Source of the DNA: Spirosoma terrae
GTDB lineage: Bacteria; Bacteroidota; Bacteroidia; Cytophagales; Spirosomataceae
NCBI RefSeq assembly: GCF_010435915.1
Contig: NZ_JAAFZH010000003.1
Coordinates: 186,001-250,000, forward strand
DNA length: 64,000 bases
Direction: 5' to 3'
This document shows positions 51,342 through 60,518 of this stretch, piece after piece (the stretch's first letter is position 1; every line of letters begins with the position of its first letter). Position numbers and translations under genes: made by a program. The notes beneath the pieces are model-generated. The model was not told the origin of the DNA, did not search any database, and worked only from the letters and a program-made list of their open reading frames with translations.

Positions 51342-51671
51342 ATGAATAACGATCGTATCCAACAATTAATTCGATTTGTACAGGAAGAACCGGGAGATCC
51401 CTTCAATGTTTATGCCCTGGCGATGGAATATGTGAATGGGCAGCCTCAACAGGCCAAGGTTTATTTTGACCAACTTCTGACCCAGCATCCTGATTATTTA
51501 CCAACGTATTACCATGCAGCGGCTTTATACGCTGACCTGGACGAGCGGGATCGGGCCGCCGAATTATATGAAACAGGCATAGCCTTAGCCCAGGCGCAAA
51601 ATAACCAGAAAACACTGTCGGAGCTGCAGCGAGCGCAGCAGGCATTTGACGATGATGAAGATGAGTGGTAA
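51342..51671 (+). CDS. Small tetratricopeptide-repeat protein, 109 aa
   Basis: A short helical protein with about two TPR units (DPFNVYALAMEYVNGQPQQA, then PTYYHAAALYADLDERDRAA) and a coil-rich acidic end (DDDEDEW). It has no signal peptide, so it is a cytosolic scaffold or adaptor. Family members of this size occur singly in Bacteroidota, often beside metabolic operons. It is divergent from etfB and the 16-bp palindrome lies just before it, but no link to electron transfer is proven. Confidence 0.82.
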   Translation: MNNDRIQQLIRFVQEEPGDPFNVYALAMEYVNGQPQQAKVYFDQLLTQHPDYLPTYYHAAALYADLDERDRAAELYETGIALAQAQNNQKTLSELQRAQQAFDDDEDEW

Positions 51672-51723
51672 TCAAAAAAAGAATACTCTAGCATAAGAGC
51701 TGGGGCATTTCTGTTGTACCGTA

Positions 51724-52542
51724 CTAGTGTCTTTTTCTTTTCGTCCGGTTCTGTTTTACCTGCTCCTGCTTGAACAGAATCGGTACGCTGGCTATTTCGG
51801 GAACGTTGTAAGTCAGGGCTAGAAAGCTGGCGTTGGCCACTTTAGGTAAGTAAACGAACCCACGTACCGATTCGCCAGCGGCTAGTGTATTTTCTTTCAA
51901 GGCTAATTCGCGCCAGCGATACTCTTCATAATCGTATTGCTGCATCCGATTGGCGAACGTACCATAATCGATCGCTCGTTTGATCGCAATGCCCTGATAG
52001 GCAGCATAATGAGCCGCCTGCTTATTGGCAAATTCACGATACGTTCGACTATTGCCCGATGAGGAAACATCGGAAGCAATGGCGGCAACCATCAACACAG
52101 TATTGAAAACCTTGGCTCGTTTCAGGCGTTTTTCTTCCTGTTTTCGTTTCATTTTTACCCGCCCGGCTTCATAGGAAGGGTTGGCCGCCAAACGTTCAAG
52201 AGCAAGACTCTGGTTAATGGGATCGGTTAATGTATCCTGCGAGGCACCCAAAGCCACAAACCGAAAATCGGCCGGATTGACAACGATAGGATGGTCTGTT
52301 TGATTTTTTACCTCAATATCTAACGTAACAAATTCCATGTCCTCGCGCTCAAACGACGCGACTACACCTACACCATGCTGTTGGGCTTTTGTAACGGGAC
52401 GCCCATCGATCATCGCCACATCGCCGGAAACCGGCTCGAGCCGATACGTAGTGGTTGGACTGACCGTAGGAGCACAGCTGCTTAATGACCCAATAAGAAT
52501 GGTAGCTGCCAGAATATAGCGAAGACAGGAAAAATAGTTCAT
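51724..52542 (-). CDS. Hypothetical lipoprotein, 272 aa
   Basis: An envelope lipoprotein: the chosen ATG 52542 gives MNYFSCLRYILAATILIGSLSSCAP, with a lipobox ending in Cys23. The frame continues to 52599 but those residues are not signal-like. The mature part has a beta-rich N-terminal section (FVTLDIEVKNQTDHPIVVNPADFRFV, Ig-like), a Lys/Arg-rich helical middle (MKRKQEEKRLKRAKVF) and a C-terminal beta domain (GESVRGFVYLPKVANASFLALTYNVPE). The last residues are strongly basic (NRTKRKRH). The function is unknown. Confidence 0.75.
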   Translation of the reverse strand: MNYFSCLRYILAATILIGSLSSCAPTVSPTTTYRLEPVSGDVAMIDGRPVTKAQQHGVGVVASFEREDMEFVTLDIEVKNQTDHPIVVNPADFRFVALGASQDTLTDPINQSLALERLAANPSYEAGRVKMKRKQEEKRLKRAKVFNTVLMVAAIASDVSSSGNSRTYREFANKQAAHYAAYQGIAIKRAIDYGTFANRMQQYDYEEYRWRELALKENTLAAGESVRGFVYLPKVANASFLALTYNVPEIASVPILFKQEQVKQNRTKRKRH

Positions 52543-52778
52543 GGCCAGATGGATTGATTTGGCTTGCTCTGCTACGGTAAAGTTACGGATTATATACATG
52601 CAACAACTTTAGTGACTGTCGGTTTTATCAAGATGCGCTAATCCGAACATTGGTTGCAGGCACTTTACAATTGACTAACCATAGACGCCTTATGACCGAT
52701 TAATAAAAGGTCAGTATTGCATGGACCGAAATACCCCGTAAAGTGACAACTTGAGTACATAGCGCAATCCACCCACCC

Positions 52779-53594
52779 ATGTACTATCGCAAATTCAGTC
52801 CATCGTCGCATCTGGCACCGTATATCGAGTGCTATTACGTTTGGGAGAATAAGCCCACGTTAGCACAGCCGATACGTATTGAGTCGCCACCTACCGGCTT
52901 CGTGTCAATGGTTTTTAACTACGGCGATGCCTATACTGTAGATAACGGCAGGCACGAAGTATTGAGAGTTCCACCGGCTTTTCTGACGGGGCAGGCTACG
53001 CAAAGCTACAAGCTGGACATTAGCGGTCGTATTGGTATGATTGGGATTGTTTTTAAGCCAGCCGGAATCTCGACCTTGTTTGGCTTATCGATGTACGAAT
53101 TTGCGGATGACCGCGTCAATCTGGAGGATGTGTTTGGTCGGCCAATGACCCAACTGCGGGAGCAGATTCTGGAGGCAGCCCATACGGATCAGCGCGTTCA
53201 ACTGCTCGAACAGTTTCTAAATCGTCAACTGCTCAAAAAAGGAGATTCGTTTGATCGTACCGATTTTATTGCCAATCTGATCGTTGACCGGAAAGGGATC
53301 ATCAATATCAATGAGCTCACCAACGACTTGTATGTCTGTCGGAGACAGTTCGAGCGACAGTTTCTGCATAAGGTAGGCGTTAGTCCTAAATACTACGCCC
53401 GAATTCGTCGAATAAGCTACCTCTGCGCTCAATTGGCCCGTCAGCGCTGGAAAGTGGCCGACTGGCACGATCTGATTTATACGTGCGGTTACTACGACCA
53501 ATCGCACTTTATTCGTGAGTTCACGCAGTTTACGGGCAAGCGACCAACGCTCTACATAAAAGACAATCTGGAGTTGACGAACTATTTGTCATGA
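52779..53594 (+). CDS. AraC-family transcriptional regulator, 271 aa
   Basis: A DNA-binding regulator with the N-terminal domain seen in DUF6597-type AraC proteins (YRKFSPSSHLAPYIECYYVWE, residues 3-23, then LTGQATQSYKLDISGRIGMIGIVFKPAGISTLF). The C-terminal pair of helix-turn-helix motifs (about residues 175-265) includes ELTNDLYVCRRQFERQFLHKVGVSPKYYARI and YYDQSHFIREFTQFTGKRPT. It is a single gene. The following 560 bp have no gene, so its targets could be the DinB-type gene downstream or distant loci. Confidence 0.9.
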   Translation: MYYRKFSPSSHLAPYIECYYVWENKPTLAQPIRIESPPTGFVSMVFNYGDAYTVDNGRHEVLRVPPAFLTGQATQSYKLDISGRIGMIGIVFKPAGISTLFGLSMYEFADDRVNLEDVFGRPMTQLREQILEAAHTDQRVQLLEQFLNRQLLKKGDSFDRTDFIANLIVDRKGIININELTNDLYVCRRQFERQFLHKVGVSPKYYARIRRISYLCAQLARQRWKVADWHDLIYTCGYYDQSHFIREFTQFTGKRPTLYIKDNLELTNYLS

Positions 53595-54153
53595 GCTTTA
53601 AAGGACTGCGTCGTATACCATCTATTGACGAAAACACTACGTTGGTTGGCTTATCAGCGATACTTCCTGATTGAGGATGCCCGTCATGTACTGTTAATTA
53701 TAAGGCAATCGTCAGCTGGAACACAGAACAGACACCTACCGACGTATCGAACGCTACGTTAGCTGAGCCACTAATGTCATACCGTAAATCCGGCAGCCTG
53801 TTAACGGATTCGCTATGAATGAGCAGTAACAGTGCGTAACGTAGTAACGTACTATCTTGAAAAAGAGGCTGTTTGCTGAATTGAAGACTGGCGAAACACT
53901 GGATTATAGAAAGCTTTAGTTCCTCGGCTAACTGCCGATACGGTGCTACGTATCAATGGTTTCCCGATCCGATAATGTCGCATTTTTACAATCTTCCCCG
54001 ATCTACGCTCAATAGCTTTGTTATCAGTACGCTGCAACACGCCGACTGATTATAGAGTGCCAAACGGTATTCTTTTTCTGGCGTTTGCTGATGACGTACT
54101 GCTCAGGAAGCTCATTGGCCGCTTCTGTATCTACATCATTCTGTAAATCTGCA
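53595..54153. other. Gene-free stretch of 559 bp
   Basis: I see no credible coding frame here on either strand. No repeat, terminator or RNA gene stands out, and no promoter could be placed. It may hold remnants of decayed sequence, but I cannot identify any family. Confidence 0.4.
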
Positions 54154-54768
54154 ATGAAAACACTACTGATTTCCGTATTGGTTACGTTGGCGGTTTCGGG
54201 TAGTTATGCCCAGAAACTTTGGACCGAAGAAGACCGGAAATACACGGTCGATAATCTCAAACGTACTCGCGATGATCTCACCCGCGAAGTTGAAAACCTG
54301 AGTGATACGCAGTGGCATTTCCATGAATCGCCTGATCGGTGGAGTATTGCCGAAGTGGTTGAGCATCTGGCCCTCTGGGAAATTATATGGGCGCGCGAAA
54401 TCAGTATTGGCAGCCGGAATACACCACAGCCAGAACTGATTAAAACCAGCCAGCCCGATAGCTATTACCACGAATTTATTATGGAAGAAAAGGCTCATGT
54501 TTCGCCCGATATATCGCGGCCGACGGGCTACATTAAGGGGAAAGACAATCTGACGTTTTTCACAAGGCTGCGGAATCAAAACATTGCGTTTGCCGAAAAA
54601 ACGGACGCCGATATGCGGGCTTGTTTTGAGTTTACGGCCACAAAATCACCACGTAACATGCATCAGGTATACATTTATCAATGGGGGCATGTGGATCGAC
54701 ATATGCGTCAGATCCGCAAGATTAAAGCACATCCTGCTTATCCCAAAGCAGAAGCGCTGGCTAAATAG
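54154..54768 (+). CDS. Exported DinB-superfamily protein, 204 aa
   Basis: A four-helix DinB/YfiT-like protein, usually a metal-binding thiol-handling or transferase-type fold. ATG 54154 is chosen because it gives the signal peptide MKTLLISVLVTLAVSGSYA; the longer frame from 54085 is not signal-like. Helix motifs: YTVDNLKRTRDDLTREVENLSDTQWHFHESPDRWSIAEVVEHLALWE, spread over residues 28-75, with the typical WSIAEVVEHLA segment, and YIYQWGHVDRHMRQIRKI near the C-terminus. The His residues (H72, and those in the last helix) fit the usual metal triad. Export is uncommon for this family. Confidence 0.85.
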   Translation: MKTLLISVLVTLAVSGSYAQKLWTEEDRKYTVDNLKRTRDDLTREVENLSDTQWHFHESPDRWSIAEVVEHLALWEIIWAREISIGSRNTPQPELIKTSQPDSYYHEFIMEEKAHVSPDISRPTGYIKGKDNLTFFTRLRNQNIAFAEKTDADMRACFEFTATKSPRNMHQVYIYQWGHVDRHMRQIRKIKAHPAYPKAEALAK

Positions 54769-54813
54769 AGCCACCATCAAGTCTATACATCGCTTCAACT
54801 AATCACTAAACAG

Positions 54814-55254
54814 ATGGAAACACAAACTAAAGCTTCGCTGACAGAACAAACCCGTAAAGGGGCCTGTCTGGCATTTTTTTCGGCTTATCAGGATCTGGAT
54901 ACAGCTCGAATGATACAGCTCGCTACGTCCGATGCTACGGTGTATTTTATGCCGATGGGCGAAGACGGAAAAGGATCGTTATGGGAGTTTGGCAAGGCCG
55001 TCTGGCAACTGATTATGGATAGCTTTCCCAATGTCGATAATACGGTGGATAGTATGAAAACTGAGGGCGATACCATCATTGCCAAGGTAACAATTTTCGG
55101 TACACAGGCCCAGGATTTTATGGGCATTTCGAATCAGGGACTCTCTTTCAATAGCGATCACGTATTTGTGTTTCGGTTCAATGAGGCCGATCAGATTACG
55201 CATCTGGATATCAATTGGGACCACGCTAGCTTCGGCAAGCAGTTAGGCGCTTGA
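54814..55254 (+). CDS. NTF2-like (SnoaL-type) protein, 146 aa
   Basis: A small cone-fold protein of the SnoaL/nuclear-transport-factor-2-like superfamily, which includes hydrolases, isomerases and binding proteins. Typical parts are CLAFFSAYQDLDTARMIQLATSDATVYFMP at the start, FGKAVWQLIMDSFPNVDN in the middle, and SDHVFVFRFNEADQITHLDINWD at the end. It has no signal peptide. It is 45 bp after the DinB-type gene on the same strand and may be cotranscribed. The substrate is unknown. Confidence 0.82.
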   Translation: METQTKASLTEQTRKGACLAFFSAYQDLDTARMIQLATSDATVYFMPMGEDGKGSLWEFGKAVWQLIMDSFPNVDNTVDSMKTEGDTIIAKVTIFGTQAQDFMGISNQGLSFNSDHVFVFRFNEADQITHLDINWDHASFGKQLGA

Positions 55255-55326
55255 AAACAATTTGAGCAGAACCCACTCACTCGATAAGGAATAGTTCTAT
55301 GTATTACTTAAACTACATGATAAGTT

Positions 55327-55875
55327 ATGGCAGGAGCATTGAGTAGAGAGCGAACATGGGCAGGGTTTGTTTTTAAATCGTCTGGAGATTTGGTTGCTGT
55401 AGGTTATGAGTCGCACACTGGTGTGATGTGGCGTTTAGATGATCCTGTTCATAACGTATTGACATTTACCTGTAAAAACTTTCGATTGGGAGCCGGTTTG
55501 GGAGGTAACTTCGGTTTGGGCCTTATCATTTTCTTTAATTGCAGGTATAATTTGGGGTATATAGAACAACAGTCGTTAGGGCATGGATGGGGATTCAGCG
55601 TCGATATACCCGTCGCATCGGTTCAGAAGTACACAAAGCTGATTAAGGATCTTAAAGACATGAAGGAGTACTATGAAATAATTACAAAAATTCAGGATCT
55701 GACCGCTGTTGTTGCTGACATCTGGGCCGCAGAAGAACGCCCTGGCAACAATCCGATCATCCATGTTGCTTTTGAACGTAGTATTGGTTTGTCGGCAGGG
55801 GTGATGCGAAGTTTTGGCGGTAAAATCGATATTCGAGCTCTTTATGGGAGAAACGGATATATCGAGAATTTTTAG
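55327..55875 (+). CDS. Hypothetical protein, 182 aa
   Basis: A protein I do not recognise. It has no clear signal peptide. Features are a glycine-rich beta-like middle (LGAGLGGNFGLGLIIFF), a helical stretch (YTKLIKDLKDMKEYYEIITKIQDLTAVVADI) and a C-terminal region with AFERSIGLSAGVMRSFGG. The pattern somewhat resembles lipid-binding or nuclear/mitochondrial EDS1- and Sdh-like small proteins, but no assignment is safe. It has a clear ATG start and sits alone between the NTF2-like gene and the ankyrin operon. Its wording is AT-richer than its neighbours. Confidence 0.6.
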   Translation: MAGALSRERTWAGFVFKSSGDLVAVGYESHTGVMWRLDDPVHNVLTFTCKNFRLGAGLGGNFGLGLIIFFNCRYNLGYIEQQSLGHGWGFSVDIPVASVQKYTKLIKDLKDMKEYYEIITKIQDLTAVVADIWAAEERPGNNPIIHVAFERSIGLSAGVMRSFGGKIDIRALYGRNGYIENF

Positions 55876-56209
55876 TCTTTTTTAGTAATTCGTTCGCACA
55901 GAATTGGTACATTACAGAAAAGCTTTTTCGATTAATTGAAAACTATATTTTCTCAGGACGACTGCCCATATGTCGTTATATAGGCGCTGCTTTAATGCTT
56001 ACCCGGATAAGCTTTGTGCTAACAAAGCCTCTTTTGAATTTGCCAGGGCTCTGGATGATCGTAGTAGTTGTCAGATTTCATCTTAAAAAGGCATTAATCA
56101 ATTTTTTTTTGGCCTTATTTAGACTGGATCTTATTAATTTGCAGGCGCTTTGCTTTTGAACTTAGATTGACGCACGCTCAAAAGCAATTAATGCTCTTAT
56201 TGTGTCAGC
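55876..56209 (+). promoter_or_regulatory. Gene-free leader before the ankyrin operon
   Basis: A 334-bp AT-rich region. A hairpin (GCTTTGT 56011-56017, ACAAAGC 56022-56028) with a following T-run of four may end the 182-aa gene. TTTG (56108-56111) and TTAATTTG (56134-56141) are 22 bp apart and match the Bacteroidota -33/-7 pattern with one mismatch, a promoter candidate for the ankyrin operon. Confidence 0.45.
56108..56141 (+). promoter_or_regulatory. Candidate promoter of the ankyrin-flavin operon
   Basis: TTTG, 22-bp spacer, TTAATTTG (consensus TAnnTTTG with one mismatch). Transcription would start near 56148, leaving a leader of about 60 nt before the ankyrin ATG. Confidence 0.4.
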
Positions 56210-57709
56210 ATGAAAAAACTAGCTGTTGCTCTTTTTACACTCATTACCTTATCTGCTCAGGCGCAGAAAAATACACTGCTCGACCAGTCGTTCTGGCAAA
56301 GTAAACCCGATGTGGCTCAGGTGAAGACCGAAGTTGAAAAAGGAAATAATCCATCCCAACTCAATCCTTCAGGGTTCGATCCCGTCGTATTGGCCATCAA
56401 TGTAGGCGCACCTAATGAAACGGTTAAATACCTGCTGGAACAGCCGGGTAATAACGTATCAAAACTGACTCACGACGGGCGGATTTACATCCACTGGGCG
56501 GCCAACAAGGGCAACGTAGAGCTGATGGAATACCTGCTCAGTAAAGGTTCGAAAGCTAATGTGGAAGACAATCATGGGATGACGGTCCTGAACTTTGCCG
56601 CTGCTGGTGGGCAATCGAATACGCAGGTATACGATTTGTGTCTGAAAAACGGTGCAAACCTGAAAAAAGATCTGAACCATGATGGGGCCAATGCGCTGCT
56701 GATTGCCATTGCCAACGATAAAGAGCTGAAACTGACCGATTATTTCGTGTCGAAAGGATTGGACCTGAAAAGTACCGATGCGGCTGGGAATAACGCTTTT
56801 AGTTACGCAGCTCGGGGCGGCAATATCGCTACGATGAAAGCTTTATTGGAAAAAGGCGTACCGGCTCAGGATAATGCGTTTATTATGGCTAGTCAGGGGT
56901 CGCGCCGGGGGCCTAATTCGCCGGAAGTATTTAACTATCTGGAAAGCCTGAAGCTGAAACCAACGGTCGTTAACAAAAATGGTGAAAATGCGCTGCACGC
57001 CATTGTTCGTCGCCCTCGTCAGAACGAACTCATTCAGTATTTTCTAAGCAAAGGTGTTGATGTAAATCAGGCCGATGAGGAAGGCAATACGGTATTCATG
57101 AATGCAGCTGCCTCGAATCGTGACGTAGCGGTGCTGGAAATGCTGGCTCCGAACGTGAAAAATATCAATCAGGCCAACGAGAAAGGCGCAACAGCGCTGG
57201 CTATGGCCGTAAAAGGGAACTCGCCTGACGTAGTGGCGTATCTGATCGATAAAGGTGCCGATGTGAACGTAACAGACAAAGCGGGGGATAACCTGGCGGC
57301 CTATCTGATTCAGTCCAATGCGGCAGTTGGTAGTGCTCGGGGTGAAGGCGGTCCGGCGAAAGATGAGTTCACGGAGAAATTGACAATTCTTCAGCAAAAA
57401 GGCCTGAACGTAAAAGCTCCCCAGAAAAATGGCAATACCTTGTATCATTTGGCCGTGGCTAAAAATGATCTGGGGTTGATGAAAAAGCTGGAACCGCTTC
57501 AGATTGATGTTAATGCCAAAAACAAGGAGGGTATTACGGCTTTGCACAAAGCGGCTATGGTATCGAAAGACGACAGCATTCTGAAATATCTGTTGTCGAT
57601 AGGAGCTAAGAAAGACATTGCTACCGGCTTTAAAGAAACCGCCTTTGATCTGGCCAGTGAAAATGAATCGCTCTCGAAAGGCAATATCTCCCTTAATTTC
57701 TTAAAATAA
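56210..57709 (+). CDS. Exported ankyrin-repeat protein, 499 aa
   Basis: A secreted protein built almost wholly of ankyrin repeats. The signal peptide is MKKLAVALFTLITLSAQA. Repeats run from about residue 60 to 495, with the usual pattern of helix pairs and G-A-x-P or G-A-x-V turns, such as LMEYLLSKGSKANVEDNHGMTVLNFAA, VAYLIDKGADVNVTDKAGDN and LKYLLSIGAKKDIATGFKETAFDLA. About a dozen units are present. It would act as a periplasmic protein-binding scaffold. It is the first gene of a tight operon: the DUF2271 gene begins 2 bp after its stop, and the PepSY-reductase gene follows. Confidence 0.9.
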   Translation: MKKLAVALFTLITLSAQAQKNTLLDQSFWQSKPDVAQVKTEVEKGNNPSQLNPSGFDPVVLAINVGAPNETVKYLLEQPGNNVSKLTHDGRIYIHWAANKGNVELMEYLLSKGSKANVEDNHGMTVLNFAAAGGQSNTQVYDLCLKNGANLKKDLNHDGANALLIAIANDKELKLTDYFVSKGLDLKSTDAAGNNAFSYAARGGNIATMKALLEKGVPAQDNAFIMASQGSRRGPNSPEVFNYLESLKLKPTVVNKNGENALHAIVRRPRQNELIQYFLSKGVDVNQADEEGNTVFMNAAASNRDVAVLEMLAPNVKNINQANEKGATALAMAVKGNSPDVVAYLIDKGADVNVTDKAGDNLAAYLIQSNAAVGSARGEGGPAKDEFTEKLTILQQKGLNVKAPQKNGNTLYHLAVAKNDLGLMKKLEPLQIDVNAKNKEGITALHKAAMVSKDDSILKYLLSIGAKKDIATGFKETAFDLASENESLSKGNISLNFLK

Positions 57710-57711
57710 GT

Positions 57712-58206
57712 ATGTCGGGTTTACAGAAAATTGGTTTGCTGTTTCTGGCGCTAACGATGGCCGGATCATCGGTGTCGCTGGCTCAGCAATCGGGCACCTC
57801 GTCCTACAAGTGCATGATCCAGATGACCAATTATATGGGCGAAGGTGCCTATATCGTTGTGTCGCTTATTAACGGGAAAGGTGCCTACGAGAAAACACTT
57901 TACGTACTTGGCTCGAATAAAAAGTGGTATCCTGACGTAAAGGAGTGGTATAAAGCACTGGGTAAAAAAACACCTGCTGTCAGCGCCATTACTGGTGCAT
58001 CGGTGGCCGGAGGAGATCGCAGTGTTGTTCAGCTCGACATCGATAATACCAAGCTAAACAAGGATTATAAAATACGGTTTGAAAGTGCGGTTGAGGATAA
58101 AGAATATTACGTAAAAGACCTCGAAATACCGCTCACCACCGAAGGTATTTCGGCCAAAAGCGAAGGCAAAGGCTACATTCGTTACGTTCGTTTCAGCCCC
58201 AATTAA
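57712..58206 (+). CDS. Exported DUF2271 protein with TGAS motif, 164 aa
   Basis: A small secreted protein matching DUF2271 (YMGEGAYIVVSLINGKGAYEKTLYVLGSNKKWYPDVKEWYKAL, residues 41-83). A signal peptide covers about residues 1-24. Residues 91-97 read SAITGAS. This resembles the (S/T)GA(S/T) motif that ApbE enzymes modify with FMN, with Ser97 the candidate attachment site (codon at 58000). DUF2271 genes commonly neighbour PepSY reductases and ApbE. Here it lies between the ankyrin gene (2-bp gap) and the PepSY-reductase gene (14-bp gap), so it is probably a periplasmic flavin carrier. Flavinylation itself is inferred. Confidence 0.85.
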   Translation: MSGLQKIGLLFLALTMAGSSVSLAQQSGTSSYKCMIQMTNYMGEGAYIVVSLINGKGAYEKTLYVLGSNKKWYPDVKEWYKALGKKTPAVSAITGASVAGGDRSVVQLDIDNTKLNKDYKIRFESAVEDKEYYVKDLEIPLTTEGISAKSEGKGYIRYVRFSPN

Positions 58207-58220
58207 TTGAGGCCCACTCT

Positions 58221-60419
58221 ATGACCATTTCTGTTTGGAGATACAGCCACTTAGCTCTGGCTGTATCTTCTTTTCTTTTATTGATACTGGCGTCTGTTAC
58301 GGGTATAATCCTGGCTTTTGAACCCATTTTGCAGGAGACGCAGCCGTATCGTGTCGAAGGGTTTTCTGACATTAGGCTGGCACAGACGTTACCAGTTCTC
58401 AAAAAAAACTTCTCTGAAATCAGCGAACTGACTGTCGATGCTCATGGGTTTATGCAATTGACAGGCAGAAGTGCTGATGGTAAAAATCTGACTGTCTACG
58501 TCGATCCGCGAACGGGCAGTATATTGGGCAAGCCTACGCCACAAAGCGAGTTTTTCCAGTGGGTAACAGCGCTGCATCGATCGTTGTTTCTGAAAGAAAT
58601 TGGTCGGTTTTTTATTGGCTTAACGGCGTTCTTACTGGTCTTGATTACCGTGTCGGGAACTGCCCTGATTATCCAGCGACAACGCGGGCTGAAACGGTTT
58701 TTTACACGTATCGTTCGGGATAATTTCGCACAGTATTACCACGTAGTACTGGGTCGCTTATCGCTCATCCCCATTTTTGTTATCGCCTTGTCGGGAACGT
58801 ACCTGTCGCTGGCTCGGTTCGAATTGGTTGGCTCAACAAAAATTATGTCGTCCGATGTTGATCTTGATGCCATCCAGTCGAAACCCAAACGGCAACTGGC
58901 CGATATACCCGTATTGCAGCGTACAAAATTGGCCGATGTGCAAAGCATAGAGTTTCCGTTTTCGGATGACGTAGAGGATTACTATACGCTCAAACTCAAC
59001 GATCGTGAATTGACCGTGAATCAGGTCACTGGCGATATTCTGACCGAAACGCCGTACCCAACCGCTACGTTGCTGACTAATCTAAGTCTGGATTTGCACA
59101 CAGGGCGCGGAAATGCTGTGTGGGCCATTATTCTGGCTATTGCGGCTGGTAACATTCTCTTTTTCATCTATTCTGGCTTTGTTATTACGTTCCGACGCCG
59201 GGCAAACAGAGTCAGAAATAACTATACGGCCGATGAGAGTCGGGTTATTATTCTGGTGGGTTCGGAGAATGGAAGTACATTCCAGTTTGCCCGACTGGTG
59301 CAGGATCAACTACTTAAACAGGGCCAAAAAGTTTATCTGGCCGAGTTAAACCAGCATACAACGTTCCCAAACGCCGAACACCTGATTGTTCTGACTGCTA
59401 CGTATGGGTTAGGCGACGCGCCGACCAACGCCAGCCGATTTGCTACGTTGCTCAGCAAACAGCAGCAGGGGCGGTCAGTACGGTATTCGGTGGTGGGATT
59501 TGGCTCGCGCTCGTACCCTGACTTCTGTAAGTTTGCGTTTGAGGTCAATCAGTTGTTATCCAAACAGTCGTGGGCGATCCCGCTGGTGGATATTCATACC
59601 GTCAATGATAAATCGCCGGACGATTTCAGTCTGTGGGCCGAGGCCTGGTCGCAACAGGCTGATTTGTTAATTACGGTTTCGGCAGATCAACTGAACGCGA
59701 AGGAAATTCCACTGGAAACGCTCACGGTGACTGCCAATTCCCGTACAGCTCAATCGGATGGTACGTTCCTGCTTCGTTTGCGTACCAAACGACTACGTAA
59801 CGTAGCGTCTGGTGATTTACTGGCTATCTATCCCGCCAACGATCACCGTGAGCGACTTTACTCAATTGGCGTAGTTGATAAGGAATTGCAACTAAGTGTA
59901 CGTCTACATCCTTATGGGCTGGGGTCAGGTTTTCTACACGCACTAACGCCCGGACAAACGCTACAGGCTCGTATTGTAAGCAATACCCATTTTCATTTTC
60001 CGCAGGAAGCTCCGGCCGTTGTCATGATTTCCAACGGTACGGGGATAGCCCCCTTTTTGGGTATGGTTAGTGAGAACAGGCGGAACGTACCTTGTCATCT
60101 CTATTGCGGTTTCCGGTCGACGGCGTCGTTTGCTAAGTATCAGAAGTTTCTGGAAATGAGCCAGGCGGAGCAGAAAGTAGCAAGGCTGCACCTTGCCTTT
60201 TCGCGGGAAGGAACAAAGCAATACGTTAGCGATCTTATCGCCAGCGATGCTACGTTTATTGCGGATGTGTTGGCTACCAGGGGCGTACTGATGATTTGTG
60301 GATCACTGGCTATGCAAAAGGACGTACTGGCGCTGCTTGAAGAGGTCTGTCAGAATAAGCTGGGCAACAGTGTTAGTCTGTACCAATCTCATGGGCAGAT
60401 TCTGATGGATTGTTATTAA
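58221..60419 (+). CDS. PepSY membrane flavodoxin-reductase, 732 aa
   Basis: A multidomain membrane oxidoreductase that could pass NADPH electrons across the inner membrane. The PepSY/TM part (residues 1-330) has four helices (about 12-33, 133-153, 175-198 and 300-320) with His at 10, 120, 175 and 295, suited to heme binding. A flavodoxin-like domain follows (about 344-480, VILVGSENGSTFQFARLVQ, TATYGLGDAPTNASRF). The FAD/NADPH reductase part (about 500-732) has RERLYSIG for FAD and ISNGTGIAPFLGM for NADPH, and ends as sulfite-reductase/P450-reductase proteins do. It is the third gene of the ankyrin-DUF2271 operon. The electron acceptor is probably a periplasmic flavin protein or ferric iron. 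Confidence 0.93.
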   Translation: MTISVWRYSHLALAVSSFLLLILASVTGIILAFEPILQETQPYRVEGFSDIRLAQTLPVLKKNFSEISELTVDAHGFMQLTGRSADGKNLTVYVDPRTGSILGKPTPQSEFFQWVTALHRSLFLKEIGRFFIGLTAFLLVLITVSGTALIIQRQRGLKRFFTRIVRDNFAQYYHVVLGRLSLIPIFVIALSGTYLSLARFELVGSTKIMSSDVDLDAIQSKPKRQLADIPVLQRTKLADVQSIEFPFSDDVEDYYTLKLNDRELTVNQVTGDILTETPYPTATLLTNLSLDLHTGRGNAVWAIILAIAAGNILFFIYSGFVITFRRRANRVRNNYTADESRVIILVGSENGSTFQFARLVQDQLLKQGQKVYLAELNQHTTFPNAEHLIVLTATYGLGDAPTNASRFATLLSKQQQGRSVRYSVVGFGSRSYPDFCKFAFEVNQLLSKQSWAIPLVDIHTVNDKSPDDFSLWAEAWSQQADLLITVSADQLNAKEIPLETLTVTANSRTAQSDGTFLLRLRTKRLRNVASGDLLAIYPANDHRERLYSIGVVDKELQLSVRLHPYGLGSGFLHALTPGQTLQARIVSNTHFHFPQEAPAVVMISNGTGIAPFLGMVSENRRNVPCHLYCGFRSTASFAKYQKFLEMSQAEQKVARLHLAFSREGTKQYVSDLIASDATFIADVLATRGVLMICGSLAMQKDVLALLEEVCQNKLGNSVSLYQSHGQILMDCY

Positions 60420-60518
60420 TGGAGAGGGACTTGAACTGTCTGTCTCACTTTTATGAGTTAAGGGCACGCTCTTTTTACATTACTTGCTCAGACTTTAATT
60501 CATGAAACTTCACCCACC

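Noticed and set aside
53595..54153. Possible pseudogene remnant before the DinB gene
   Set aside because: No frame gave recognisable family residues, so only a gene-free stretch is reported.
57044..57547. 167-aa open frame antisense to the ankyrin gene
   Set aside because: It mirrors repeat codons of the ankyrin protein and shows no independent start or motif.
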